A stretch of DNA of 64,000 nucleotides from Ignavibacteria bacterium (GTDB taxonomy: Bacteria > Bacteroidota > Ignavibacteria > Tepidaquicellales > Tepidaquicellaceae), in assembly GCA_016710985.1 (NCBI GenBank), contig JADJTX010000031.1, forward strand, positions 1 through 64,000, in the 5' to 3' direction. Of this stretch, positions 9,582 to 19,364 are shown piece by piece. The first letter of the stretch is position 1. Each line of letters begins with the position of its first letter. The notes under the pieces were generated by a model. It worked only from the letters and a program-made list of their open reading frames with translations. It had not been told where the DNA came from and did not search any database. The position numbers were made by a program, and so were the translations under genes.

Positions 9582-9635
9582 AACTTTACAAACTTTACAA
9601 ACTTTACAAACTTTATAAACTTTATAAACTTTATA
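9582..9635. repeat. 9-bp tandem array (AACTTTACA/AACTTTATA x6)
   Basis: Six units begin 6 bp past the metG stop codon. The array is the reverse complement of that at 9134-9178, with about 400 bp holding the S23 pseudogene between them. Confidence 0.9.
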
Positions 9636-9641
9636 AACTTC

Positions 9642-11663
9642 CTAACTTACTTCCGCTCCCGTATCTATTTCACCGTCTATTGTAACTATCTTAAGCTCTC
9701 CGTTTTGCTTTGCTGCAAGCAACATTCCGTGTGAGTCAATGCCCATAAGCTTTGACGGTTTCAGATTATCAACTACAACTATCAATTTCCCTATGAGATC
9801 TTCGGGTTTGTAATGCTCTGATATGCCGGATACGATCTGCTTTTCAGAATCACCGACTTTTAATTTAAGCTTCAGAAGCTTCTTGCTTTTAGGGACAGCC
9901 TCACATTCAATTACTTTTGCAACTTTCAGATTTACTTTTTTGAAATCATCAATGCTTATTACATTTTCAGGAACAACTGTTTTAACATCTGTTTGTTCTT
10001 CCGTATTCACTGCTTCATTAATTTGTTTGTCTTCGATCTGCGGAAACAAAATCTCATTATTTCCCAGCTCTGTTCCGGCTTTTAAAACAAACTCACCTGC
10101 CTTATCCCATTTGAGATCAGACTTATCTTTATTAAGTGTCTTCAGAATTTTATCGGCAGTGAAAGGAATGAACGGTGACATCAGTATCGCAATTGAATGA
10201 CAAATTTCCAGACAAATGTTAATGACAGTTTCACATCTTTTCTTATTATCTTTAATTAATTTCCATGGCTCAGAGTCATTGAAATACTTGTTGGCAGCTC
10301 TTGCAACGTTCATTGCTTCGAAGAGAGCATCACGGAATTTAAAATTATCAAGATGTTCTGAAATTAATACAGACTGTGATTTTACAAAATTCAATACCTC
10401 TTTGTCTGCAGTTTCTAATTCGCCTCTTTCCGGAATTTTATTTTCGAATTTGGTTTTTGTGAATACAACAGTTCTGTTAATAAAATTACCGAGTATCGCC
10501 GCAAGCTCGCTGTTATTCCTTATCTGCAGATCCTTCATTTCAAATTCCGAATCTTTATTCTCGGGCAGAATGGAAGTAAGTGTATATCTGATCACATCCG
10601 GGTCAAACTTCTTTACGATGTCTTTTACTAAAATTCCGTTATCCTTGCTCTTGGAAAGTTTTTCACCTTTGATGTTAAGAAATTCATTTGCCGGAATGTT
10701 ATCCGGTAAAATAAAATCTCCGTGAGCCATCAGCATCGCCGGAAAAATAATTGCATGGAAGACAACGTTATCTTTCCCGAGAAAATGAATGAGTTTTGTA
10801 TTCTCACCTTGCCAGTATTCCTTCCATTTATGAGGCTGATTTCTTTCTATGAACAGTTCTTTAGTAGCAGAAATATATCCGACCGGTGCCTCAACCCATA
10901 CATAAATTACTTTGCCATCATATCCTTCCAGCGGAACTTTCACACCCCAGTCAAGATCTCTTGTTATTGCCCTGTCACGCAAACCCGCTTTAAACCAGCC
11001 TTTACAGTAATTGATGACATTTTGTTTCCAGTTAGTTTTTGAGAATATCCATTCGCTTAGTTTTTCCTGATACTTTTCCAGAGGAAAATAAAAATGAGTC
11101 GCTTCTTTTACGACCGGAGTGTCACCGGTGATTTTTGAACGTGGATTAATCAGTTCAAGGGGCGAAAGATTACTTCCGCAATTAGGACATTCATCTCCCC
11201 GGGCTTCTTCATATCCGCAGACCGGACAAGTTCCGATAACGTATCTGTCAGCTAAAAATCGCTGCTCTTTGTTAGAGAATAACTGCTTCTCAGTTTTCTG
11301 AACCAATATATTTTTATTATACAGATTCAGAAAGAATTCCTGAGCGGTTTTATGATGAATTTCATTTGATGTTCTTGAAAAAATATCAAACTCTATTCCG
11401 ATCTCTTCGAAAGCTTTCTTATTAGAAAAATGGTAACGGTCGATGATCTCCTTAGGCGTTACATTCTGACTCAGTGCAGCCATCTCAATCGCTGTCCCGT
11501 ATTCATCCGAGCCGCTGATAAATATTACATCATCATTCTTTAACTTGCGGTATCTCACATAGATATCGGGTGTAAGGTATGATCCTACCAAATGTCCGAT
11601 GTGAATATAATTATTTGCTGTCGGCAGTGCTGCTGTGACTAAATATTTGGTTTTATTTTGCAT
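9642..11663 (-). CDS. metG: methionyl-tRNA synthetase
   Basis: This is a complete 673-residue enzyme. HIGH is at residues 21-24 in a class I Rossmann domain, a zinc knuckle (CPVCGYEEARGDECPNCG) lies in the insertion, and KLSKSKDNGI is the KMSKS signature. It also has the anticodon-binding helical domain and a C-terminal Trbp111-like tRNA-binding OB-fold (FKKVNLKVAKVIECEAVP through GMLLAAKQNG). It charges tRNA(Met) with methionine in the cytoplasm. Length and domain order match the long bacterial form with the fused tRNA-binding domain. The gene is intact, unlike many neighbours, and its stop is followed at once by a 9-bp array. Confidence 0.97.
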   Translation of the reverse strand: MQNKTKYLVTAALPTANNYIHIGHLVGSYLTPDIYVRYRKLKNDDVIFISGSDEYGTAIEMAALSQNVTPKEIIDRYHFSNKKAFEEIGIEFDIFSRTSNEIHHKTAQEFFLNLYNKNILVQKTEKQLFSNKEQRFLADRYVIGTCPVCGYEEARGDECPNCGSNLSPLELINPRSKITGDTPVVKEATHFYFPLEKYQEKLSEWIFSKTNWKQNVINYCKGWFKAGLRDRAITRDLDWGVKVPLEGYDGKVIYVWVEAPVGYISATKELFIERNQPHKWKEYWQGENTKLIHFLGKDNVVFHAIIFPAMLMAHGDFILPDNIPANEFLNIKGEKLSKSKDNGILVKDIVKKFDPDVIRYTLTSILPENKDSEFEMKDLQIRNNSELAAILGNFINRTVVFTKTKFENKIPERGELETADKEVLNFVKSQSVLISEHLDNFKFRDALFEAMNVARAANKYFNDSEPWKLIKDNKKRCETVINICLEICHSIAILMSPFIPFTADKILKTLNKDKSDLKWDKAGEFVLKAGTELGNNEILFPQIEDKQINEAVNTEEQTDVKTVVPENVISIDDFKKVNLKVAKVIECEAVPKSKKLLKLKLKVGDSEKQIVSGISEHYKPEDLIGKLIVVVDNLKPSKLMGIDSHGMLLAAKQNGELKIVTIDGEIDTGAEVS

Positions 11664-11936
11664 GAATAAATATAGCTTATCTAATATTTTTTATAAATCT
11701 AATTAACCGTAAATTTAGACATAAAGACTCATTAAAAATATCGCAACAAATTATCGCGAAAGAATTTTCATTTCCCAAATATGTCATTTCTTAAAATTTT
11801 TAGAACCCGTTCAGATTTGTAGTCAATTACACGGGTTTTAAAATTTTTTAAAAAAATTATTCGTGTTTTATTAGAGAGAATTAGCGGCAAAATTTATCTA
11901 TTCCTGACAGTAGTGATTGAATGCCTTGTCAATATT

Positions 11937-12332
11937 TCACAAAAATTTTTCTTTTAATTCCGGAGTCGGTACTCTGCAGGAATCTTTTTTCCCGAACCAT
12001 TTATATCTGTTATCTGCTAATATGTCATATAAAAAATCACGGAGTGGAGAAGGGACAATGCTAAATAAATAGAGCAATTTCCAAATCCCGGGAAAACTTT
12101 TTACGATCCTCAGTACAGCACCTGAACGTACATAGCATTTATCATTCTCAATCAATACAATGGTATCAAAATCTTTTGTATCTAATTTAAATTTATTTAA
12201 TAACGTCTGTCCTGCATCAGACTGGAGTGAAGCAAATTTAAAAATATTGTTTTTATCGTGATCAATTATAAAGTTGACACTTGAATTGCACAGATTGCAA
12301 ATTCCGTCAAACAATATTATTTTACTTTTCAA
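11937..12332 (-). CDS. DCC family (DUF393, YuxK-like) thiol-disulfide protein
   Basis: A 131-residue protein with the N-terminal DGICNLCNSSVNFIIDHD, whose Cys12-x-x-Cys15 and preceding Asp-Gly define the DCC family (thioredoxin-like fold, predicted disulfide oxidoreductase). The later segments FASLQSDAGQTLL and VLIENDKCYVRSGAVLRI are also family-typical, and length is normal. Physiological role is not established for the family. It is divergent from the phosphatase gene, 67 bp apart. The 270-bp gap to metG holds nothing recognisable. Confidence 0.85.
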   Translation of the reverse strand: MKSKIILFDGICNLCNSSVNFIIDHDKNNIFKFASLQSDAGQTLLNKFKLDTKDFDTIVLIENDKCYVRSGAVLRIVKSFPGIWKLLYLFSIVPSPLRDFLYDILADNRYKWFGKKDSCRVPTPELKEKFL

Positions 12333-12399
12333 GAAATATTTTTATTTAGATATAATTTACATTTATTAATATTTAAATTTTATTCAATAAAACTTCTTA

Positions 12400-13077
12400 A
12401 TGAAAGATAATAACAGCATTGCGGTAATCGGTGATATTCACGGATGCATAAATTCTTTGAAAAAATTATATGAAGATATTAAGAATGTAAAAGAAATTTA
12501 TTCTGTAGGTGATCTTGTGGACAGGGGTAAGTATTCAAAGGAAGTAGTGGAGTTTTGTATTGAGAATTCAATAAAACCGGTCAAAGGTAATCATGAAGAC
12601 ATGCTGATCAAAGCTGTTGATAATTCTGAAAAACTTTTCCGGTTCATGTTAAAGGACGCGAAACATTACTACAGCAACGGGGGAAGAGAGACTCAATATT
12701 CATATACCGGTTCGAGATTGTTTTCGGATTTTAAAAATTTTTCAACGGTGATCAGGAAATCCGGACATTATGATTATCTAAAGAATCTTCCTCTTAAATA
12801 TGACATTCGTAAAGTCCTGATCTCACACGCCGGGATTATAGAAGGGGGAAATGATGTATCGATATTATGGAACAGGGATACACCGGCATTCATTCATCAG
12901 CTTCAGATATTCGGACATACGCCCCATAAAGAAATGGTCTACAAAAAAAATTATTATGCAAATATTGATACAGGGTGTGTCTATGAAAATAAACTTACTG
13001 CTGTGATCGTAGACACTTTGAATGGAAAAATTGATGAAACCATACAGGTGGATATTGATCTCCGTGATATTGACTAA
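12400..13077 (+). CDS. PPP-type metallophosphoesterase (PrpA/ApaH-like)
   Basis: This 225-residue cytoplasmic phosphatase has the three metal-binding motifs of the calcineurin-like superfamily in order: GDIHG (residues 11-15), GDLVDRG (37-43) and GNHED (63-67). A C-terminal ISHAGI and IFGHTPH supply the remaining His ligands. It resembles bacterial Ser/Thr phosphatases of the PrpA/PphA type and the diadenosine tetraphosphatase ApaH; sequence alone does not separate them. It stands alone between the divergent DCC gene and tRNA-Ala. Confidence 0.85.
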   Translation: MKDNNSIAVIGDIHGCINSLKKLYEDIKNVKEIYSVGDLVDRGKYSKEVVEFCIENSIKPVKGNHEDMLIKAVDNSEKLFRFMLKDAKHYYSNGGRETQYSYTGSRLFSDFKNFSTVIRKSGHYDYLKNLPLKYDIRKVLISHAGIIEGGNDVSILWNRDTPAFIHQLQIFGHTPHKEMVYKKNYYANIDTGCVYENKLTAVIVDTLNGKIDETIQVDIDLRDID

Positions 13078-13158
13078 TCTCCTGCAAAGCCTTATTTAAT
13101 CTCAATTTCCCCCACATCATTACATTGTAAAAGTTTGCAAAATTGAGTAAATTGTGAC

Positions 13159-13269
13159 GATTTGGAATTTGGGATTGCGGATTTGGAATTTACAATGCTG
13201 AGTTTAGGATCTCAAATAACCAACTAAAAATTATATATATTCCAAATCCGCAATCCCAAATTCCAAATC
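13159..13269. repeat. 31-bp perfect inverted repeat upstream of tRNA-Ala
   Basis: The left arm 13159-13189 (GATTTGGAATTTGGGATTGC...) is the exact reverse complement of the right arm 13239-13269, with a 49-bp loop. A third, diverged copy in left-arm orientation lies just after the tRNA at about 13356-13390. It could form a cruciform or, if transcribed, a long hairpin 6 bp before the tRNA. Confidence 0.85.
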
Positions 13270-13275
13270 AAAACG

Positions 13276-13348
13276 GGGGCTATAGCTTAGCTGGTAAAGC
13301 GTTTCGTTCGCAATGAAAAGACCACCGGTTCGATTCCGGTTAGCTCCA
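13276..13348 (+). tRNA. tRNA-Ala (anticodon CGC)
   Basis: The 73-nt cloverleaf has acceptor GGGGCTA/TAGCTCC containing the G3-U70 wobble pair that identifies tRNA-Ala. It also has D-arm GCTTAGCTGGTAAAGC, anticodon stem TTTCG/TGAAA with loop TTCGCAA (anticodon CGC, decoding GCG), T-arm ACCGG-TTCGATT-CCGGT and discriminator A. No CCA is encoded. It is flanked by copies of a 31-bp inverted repeat. Confidence 0.93.
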
Positions 13349-13443
13349 CTCTTTCGAATTGAGAATTGGGATTTCGGATTTGGAATTTTTGATTTTAGAT
13401 CTTAGATTTTTGATTAATTTATCTTAATTTTATTTAACCCATT

Positions 13444-13541
13444 CACGATTTCTGATTAACGATTTCCGATTAACGATTGCCGATTAACGATTAACGATTT
13501 TCAACTTTTAACTTTCAACTTTAAACTTTCAACTTTTAACT
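13444..13541. repeat. 7-bp degenerate arrays before gyrA
   Basis: GATTAACGATTTCCGATTAAC-type units (7 and 14 bp) are followed by TTCAACT/TTTAACT 7-mers, ending 6 bp before the gyrA ATG. The array is C-rich relative to G on the coding strand in the part nearest the start. Confidence 0.8.
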
Positions 13542-13547
13542 ATATAA

Positions 13548-16018
13548 ATGGCTAACGAAAAAATAATACCGGTGAATATTGAAGACGAAATGAAGTCTTC
13601 ATACATTGACTATTCAATGTCAGTAATAGTAGCAAGAGCTTTGCCGGATGTAAGAGATGGCTTAAAGCCGGTTCACCGAAGGGTCTTATTCGGAATGAGT
13701 GAGCTGGGATTAGCCGCAAACCGGCCTCCGAAAAAATCCGCGCGTATTGTCGGGGAAGTTCTCGGTAAGTATCATCCGCACGGAGATAAATCAGTATATG
13801 ATGCAATGGTGAGAATGGTACAGGAATTTTCATTAAGATATCCGCTTGTTGACGGACAGGGAAATTTTGGTTCGGTTGACGGTGATGCTCCGGCGGCAAT
13901 GAGATATACGGAAGCAAGATTATCACGTGTAGCTGAGTCTATACTGGAAGATCTGGAAAAGAACACTGTTGATTTCATTGCTAATTTTGATGACACATTA
14001 AAGGAACCTTCGGTTCTTCCGTCTGTCATTCCCAACCTACTTGTCAATGGTTCGAATGGCATTGCTGTGGGAATGGCAACGAATATTCCGCCTCATAATC
14101 TGACCGAAGTGTGCGAAGGCATAATACATTTAGTAAAAAATTCTGACGCTGATATTAAGAAATTAATGAAGTTCGTAACAGCTCCGGATTTTCCGACAGG
14201 TGGAATTATATACGGATATGAACCTGTGAAGGAAGCATTTGAAACCGGCAGGGGAAAAATTATTTTAAGAGCCAAGGTTTCCATTGAAACTGAAAAGAAC
14301 GGTAAGCAAAATATTATTATCTCTGAAATTCCTTATCAGGTAAATAAAGTCTCATTGATAGAAAACATAGCGCAGCTTGTAAGGGATAAAAAAGTAGAAG
14401 ATATATCAGATATAAATGATGAAAGTGACAGGGACGGAATGAGGATCGTCATAGGATTAAAAAGAGATGCTAACGCTCATGTTTTAATGAATAAGCTTTA
14501 TAAGTTCACACAGATGCAGGTAACATTCGGTGTCATAATGCTAGCGCTGGTGGACGGGGTCCCTAAGGTTCTGAACCTGAAGGAAATGATGGAACATTTT
14601 ATTAAACACAGACTGAATGTAATTGTCCGCAGATCTAAATTTGAGCTTGATGCAGCTGAGAAAAGAGCGCACATACTTGAAGGTTACATAATCGCTCTTG
14701 ATAATATTGATGAAGTAATTAAACTCATAAAAAATCTCCGGATACACCGACTGCCAAAGAAGGATTGATGAAGAAATTTAAGTTTTCTGAAATACAGGCA
14801 ACAGAGATCCTTAACATGAGACTTCAGAGATTAACAGGTCTTGAAAGAAAAAAGATAGAGGACGAATACAAAGACATTCTTAAGGCAATTGAAAAGCTTA
14901 AGAATATTTTAAAGAGCGAGCAGCTCAGAAGGGAAATGATTTGCGATGACCTTAAACAGATAAAGGAAAAATACGGTGATGAAAGAAGGACAGAGATCAT
15001 TTACGATGTAAAGAAAATATCTGATGATGAAATGATGAAAGAGCTGATAAAGGAAGAAGATGTAGTCATTACAATTTCCAATAAAGGATTTATCAAACGC
15101 ATACCGGTGAATTCATATAAGTCACAGGGAAGAGGCGGCAAGGGCATTACCGCTGCATCCACAGGAAATGCGGAAAATGATGACTTCATCGAGCATATGT
15201 TCATTGGTTCGACCCACCAGTACATAATGTTCTTTACCGATAAAGGCAAATGTTACTGGCTGAAGGTCTATGACATTCCGGAAGGCAGCAGGACATCTCG
15301 CGGAAAATCAATTCTGAATTTAATAGAGAAAGAAAAGGATGAGGATATTTCATCGTTCGTAATGGTGAAAGATTTTACTGAAGAATTGTTTGTAACGATG
15401 GTGACTAAGATGGGAACAATAAAGAAAACGAAACTTGATAGTTACTCAAACATCAGGAGAAACGGAATACAGGCAATTAAATTAAACAGTACTGACAAGT
15501 TAGTTGAAGTAAAATTAACCAACGGTTCACAGGAAATCGTAATCGGTTCGCACGACGGACAGGCGATAAGATTTAATGAATCCTTAGTAAGAGAAATGGG
15601 CAGAACTGCAACAGGCGTCCGCGGCATCAAGCTGGCTAAAGGAGATTATGTTGTAGGGTTAGTAGCCGTTCAGAGACAAAGCGCAACGATACTTGTCATT
15701 ACGGATAAAGGATTCGGGAAGAGAAGCGATCTTGCAGATTACAGAGTCACAAACAGAGGCGGTAAGGGTGTAATTACTGTCAAGACTACTGATAAAGTCG
15801 GAAAACTAATTTCAATTAAAGAAGTAACTGATTCAGATGATCTCATGATAATTACTTCAAAAGGAATTCTGATAAGACAGAAGATGAAGGATATAAGAGT
15901 TATGGGCAGAAATGCACAGGGTGTGAGAGTGATAAGATTAAGTGATACAGATACTATTTCTGCTGTAGCAAGAATTATGGAAGATGAAAAGGATGATTCA
16001 CAGGAGAAGATGTTTTAA
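13548..16018 (+). CDS. gyrA: DNA gyrase subunit A (one frameshift)
   Basis: The start MANEKIIPVNIEDEMKSSYI, the segment VARALPDVRDGLKPVHRR and the catalytic tyrosine in AAMRYTEARLS are those of type IIA topoisomerase A subunits. The C-terminal half holds the repeated beta-pinwheel blades and a GyrA-box-like QGRGGKG (canonical QRRGGKG), which supports gyrase rather than Topo IV ParC. The frame breaks at the A6 run 14729-14734. One more A gives LIKKSPDTPTAKEGLMKKF and a continuous protein of about 823 residues. An essential gene broken in a homopolymer is almost certainly a sequencing error. Confidence 0.93.
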
Positions 16019-16151
16019 AGCAATTAAGAGATATGAGTTATTTATGAGTTTATGAGTTGAGAGTTGAGTATTTGGTTTTGCCTAAGGAAAGTTTGATTAT
16101 CATTAATAATATCAGGTATAGAAAAGATGCCTGCAAAGATTTATAATTCTG

Positions 16152-17177
16152 ATGACCTACATAGATCTCCGAAGCGACACAGTCACAAAGCCATCCAAAG
16201 CTATGCTCGAAGCAATGCTCACCGCAAAATTAGGCGATGATGTATTCGAAGAGGATCCGACCATAAACGAGCTTCAGGAAAAGTGTGCAAAGCTCACGGG
16301 GAAACAGGCTGCGTTGTTTGTTACTACAGGTGTAATGGGAAATCAGCTTGCTATAAAGTGTCATACTATTCCGGGTGATGAAGTAATAGTTGAAAGTGAA
16401 TCACATATTTTAAATTATGAAACCGGTTCACCTGCGGTTATTTCCGGTGTTCAGTTGTTGGCGATTAAAGGTGAGATGGGAATTATGAGAGCTGATGAAA
16501 TTAAGAAATTTGTACGAACTTCAGAATATTATTTCCCGGTAACGAGACTGATATGTCTTGAGAATACACATAACAGAGCCGGCGGAGTGATACAGCCTGT
16601 AGAAGTTATTAAAGACATTTCTGAATTTTCAAAGGAAAGCGCGTTAAAGCTTCATCTTGACGGTGCGCGCATTTTCAATGCGTACGTCGAAACAGGTGTA
16701 TCGTTAAGAGAGTATGCTGACTATTTCGATTCGGTTTCATTTTGTTTCTCGAAAGGTCTCGGCTGTCCCATTGGTTCCATACTTTGCGGAGATAAAGATT
16801 TTATTGAAATGGCGCGTAAGTGGAGGAAGATACTTGGCGGCGGAATGAGACAATCAGGAATACTTGCAGCCGCTGCGATCTATGCGCTTGATAATAATGT
16901 AGAAAGATTAAAAGAGGATAATGATAATGCAAAGTTTTTTGCGAATGAAATAAGCTCGCTTGATGGAATTGATGTTGATCTCAGATCCGTTCAAACAAAT
17001 ATTGTTATATTCAGCAGTACAATTTTCCAAAAGAATGTTTTTATGCATAAAGCAAAAGAAAAAGGATTATTAATCTCTTCAGGAAGTTATGATAACATGA
17101 GGGTGGTTTTTCATTGTGACGTAAGTAAAACAGATGCAATGAAAGCAGTTGAAATATTTAAAGAGCTGATTGCTTAA
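16152..17177 (+). CDS. ltaE: low-specificity L-threonine aldolase
   Basis: A complete 341-residue fold-type I PLP enzyme. It begins IDLRSDTVTKPSKAML, the hallmark of threonine aldolases, followed by GDDVFEEDPT and LHLDGARIFNA. The PLP-lysine region is FCFSKGLGCPIGSILCG, and KILGGGMRQSG follows. It cleaves L-threonine or allo-threonine to glycine and acetaldehyde in the cytoplasm. It lies 130 bp after gyrA; the gap has a degenerate GAGTTTAT-like array at about 16030-16075. No other gene of the pathway is adjacent, though serine synthesis genes lie 2 kb downstream. Confidence 0.93.
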   Translation: MTYIDLRSDTVTKPSKAMLEAMLTAKLGDDVFEEDPTINELQEKCAKLTGKQAALFVTTGVMGNQLAIKCHTIPGDEVIVESESHILNYETGSPAVISGVQLLAIKGEMGIMRADEIKKFVRTSEYYFPVTRLICLENTHNRAGGVIQPVEVIKDISEFSKESALKLHLDGARIFNAYVETGVSLREYADYFDSVSFCFSKGLGCPIGSILCGDKDFIEMARKWRKILGGGMRQSGILAAAAIYALDNNVERLKEDNDNAKFFANEISSLDGIDVDLRSVQTNIVIFSSTIFQKNVFMHKAKEKGLLISSGSYDNMRVVFHCDVSKTDAMKAVEIFKELIA

Positions 17178-17446
17178 TCAGAATCATCTTACGATAAGAA
17201 ATAAGTGCGATCCGAATTTTTGGTGTCAGGTATTAAAAATCTTACGCATTTACTCCCCAAACTTCTCGCTTTAATTCTGACCGGTTTGAGTTATGCCCTG
17301 TAACGCTATTTATTATAAATGTATTTCATTGTTATTATCCGAATATATGTATACTTTTTCAAAAATTTTTCGGTAAAAATAAATTACTTCGGACTGCACC
17401 TATTTAAGCCGGCTAGTCATTTCTGATAATTAAAAATTACTGCCTT

Positions 17447-19351
17447 ATGAAATTGTTTATCTTCTCAATCCTGCTGGTAATAATTATGCCGGTGACAGGA
17501 AAGTATTTCTTTAAGAAAAAAGTTACTGATCTTAATCAAGGCGCTGCATCCAATGTTTATACCGGAACAAATTATTTAATATCACCAAGTCCATATGTAC
17601 AGGTTGAGATTTCTGCCTATTCACATCCCGTAAATTCAAATGTAAAAGTAGCTTCTGCAATAACTGATTTTTATGAAGGGGGATACACAACCGGCTTTTA
17701 TATTTCAACTAACAACGGGATGAACTGGACAGGCACGCCTAACATTAAAAATACTCTCGGTAATACTATCGTAACAGTAGGTGATCCGAGTATCTTAATT
17801 TCTCAAAATGGAAATTTCATAATGACATACATTGCCCCTTCTGTCACCAGCGGAGCCGATCTTAAAGCCGGAGCCTGCTACTCGACAAACAACGGAGCAA
17901 ACTGGTCTTCTACAATTTATATCCCCGGAGTTGATACTGCGGATAAACCAATCTCGGAAACTGATAATATACTCTCAAGCCCTTATCTTGGGAGAAGCTA
18001 TCTTGCTTATGATGAAATGGCTGACAGCGGGGAAGTCAAAGGTGTTTTTCTTTCATATTCAACAAACGGCGGTGTAAGCTGGGATTCTTCAAAACGTATA
18101 ACTAATGTAAATCCGCTTTACAAATACAGACTGATCAGCGATGTATCTGTCGGAATCAACGGCGAATTAAATGTTCTGTGGTATACAAGAAAAAATAATT
18201 TAGGTTTTGCTAAATCAACAAACGGAAGCAGCAGCTGGATAATAAATAATGATCTGGCTGTATCAACAGATTCTACAGTTATATTTTATGAATACAATGA
18301 CATCTATCTGACAGGTGTGCCGTCTCTTGAATCGGATGTCACAGGCGGAATAAGAAACGGCTGGATGTATATTGTTAACATTGAAAAAAGTTCTGATTTG
18401 ATGTATGTCGTATTGCATCGTTCCACTGACAGCGGTTTAACATGGAATTATAAAAAGAAAGTTAATCAGGATAGTACCGGTAGTTTTAAAATTCAGACTA
18501 AACCTGTACTGAATGTCGACAAATATGGCGGGATAAATAGTTTTTATTATGATACAAGAAATTCTGTTTCTAATGATTCGTTTGAAGTTTATTTGTCACG
18601 TTCTGTTGACGGAGGAAATAGTTTTCAGGATACTAAAATATCCGATCATAAATTTAAGCTTGGAAGAACTGTGATTCCTCTGTTTTCATATGATCAGTAT
18701 ATCGGTTCTTATATCGCGGCAGTTTCAGGTGATGATAAAATCATTCCGCTTTGGTATGACAATTCCTCAGGTATTTATCAGACTTATACAACTTCAATTG
18801 AGCTTTTACCCGGTTTTGAAATAAAGATATTTCCGGAAGGGTTTTATAATTTAGTTAATAACCGTTTAAGAATGAAAGATACTGTTAGGGTGTATCTTCG
18901 AAATCCGGGTTCTCCTTTTGCTGTCATAGATTCATCCAAAGGTCCGATAGATTCAGTATCATTCAATGCGTCTTTGAAATTTAACCCCGGCTTAGCATCC
19001 GGTAATTATTATCTGGAAATGAAGCATAGAAATTCACTGGAAACGTGGAGTTCTGCCCCGGTAAATTATTCATTTGGTTCAAAAGTATTTTATGATTTTA
19101 CAACGTCTGTAAACTCAGCTTATGGAGATAATATGAAATCCGTAAGCTCTAAGTGGGGAATTTACAGCGGTGATGTTGATCAGAACGGATATATTGATCT
19201 TGTGGATGTATTGAGTGTTTATAATGAAAGTAATAATTTTCTTACAGGCTATGTTGTGCAGGACTGCAACGGAGATTCAATTGTTGATCTTATCGATGTA
19301 TTGATCGCCTATAATAATGCTCAGTTGTTTGTAGCTACGATTGTTCCGTGA
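17447..19351 (+). CDS. secreted sialidase-like (BNR) protein with dockerin-like tail
   Basis: This 634-residue protein has a hydrophobic N-terminal signal (KLFIFSILLVIIMPVTG). Residues ~60-420 contain repeated Asp-box/BNR-like turns (STNNGMNWTGT, STNNGANWSST, STNGGVSWDSS, STDSGLTWNYK, SVDGGNSF) that form a six-bladed propeller as in exo-sialidases and photosystem-assembly-like proteins. The sialidase active-site arginines cannot be confirmed. The last ~160 residues end in two calcium-loop repeats (SGDVDQNGYIDLVDVLSVYN and CNGDSIVDLIDVLIAYN) and match the tail of the protein at 48397-51589. No T9SS domain is present. It is probably extracellular; the substrate is unknown. Confidence 0.75.
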   Translation: MKLFIFSILLVIIMPVTGKYFFKKKVTDLNQGAASNVYTGTNYLISPSPYVQVEISAYSHPVNSNVKVASAITDFYEGGYTTGFYISTNNGMNWTGTPNIKNTLGNTIVTVGDPSILISQNGNFIMTYIAPSVTSGADLKAGACYSTNNGANWSSTIYIPGVDTADKPISETDNILSSPYLGRSYLAYDEMADSGEVKGVFLSYSTNGGVSWDSSKRITNVNPLYKYRLISDVSVGINGELNVLWYTRKNNLGFAKSTNGSSSWIINNDLAVSTDSTVIFYEYNDIYLTGVPSLESDVTGGIRNGWMYIVNIEKSSDLMYVVLHRSTDSGLTWNYKKKVNQDSTGSFKIQTKPVLNVDKYGGINSFYYDTRNSVSNDSFEVYLSRSVDGGNSFQDTKISDHKFKLGRTVIPLFSYDQYIGSYIAAVSGDDKIIPLWYDNSSGIYQTYTTSIELLPGFEIKIFPEGFYNLVNNRLRMKDTVRVYLRNPGSPFAVIDSSKGPIDSVSFNASLKFNPGLASGNYYLEMKHRNSLETWSSAPVNYSFGSKVFYDFTTSVNSAYGDNMKSVSSKWGIYSGDVDQNGYIDLVDVLSVYNESNNFLTGYVVQDCNGDSIVDLIDVLIAYNNAQLFVATIVP

Positions 19352-19364
19352 TAATATTTTTTAA

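Noticed and set aside
10216..10725. Long ORF antisense to metG
   Set aside because: Shadow of the intact metG frame; no domain or start signal.
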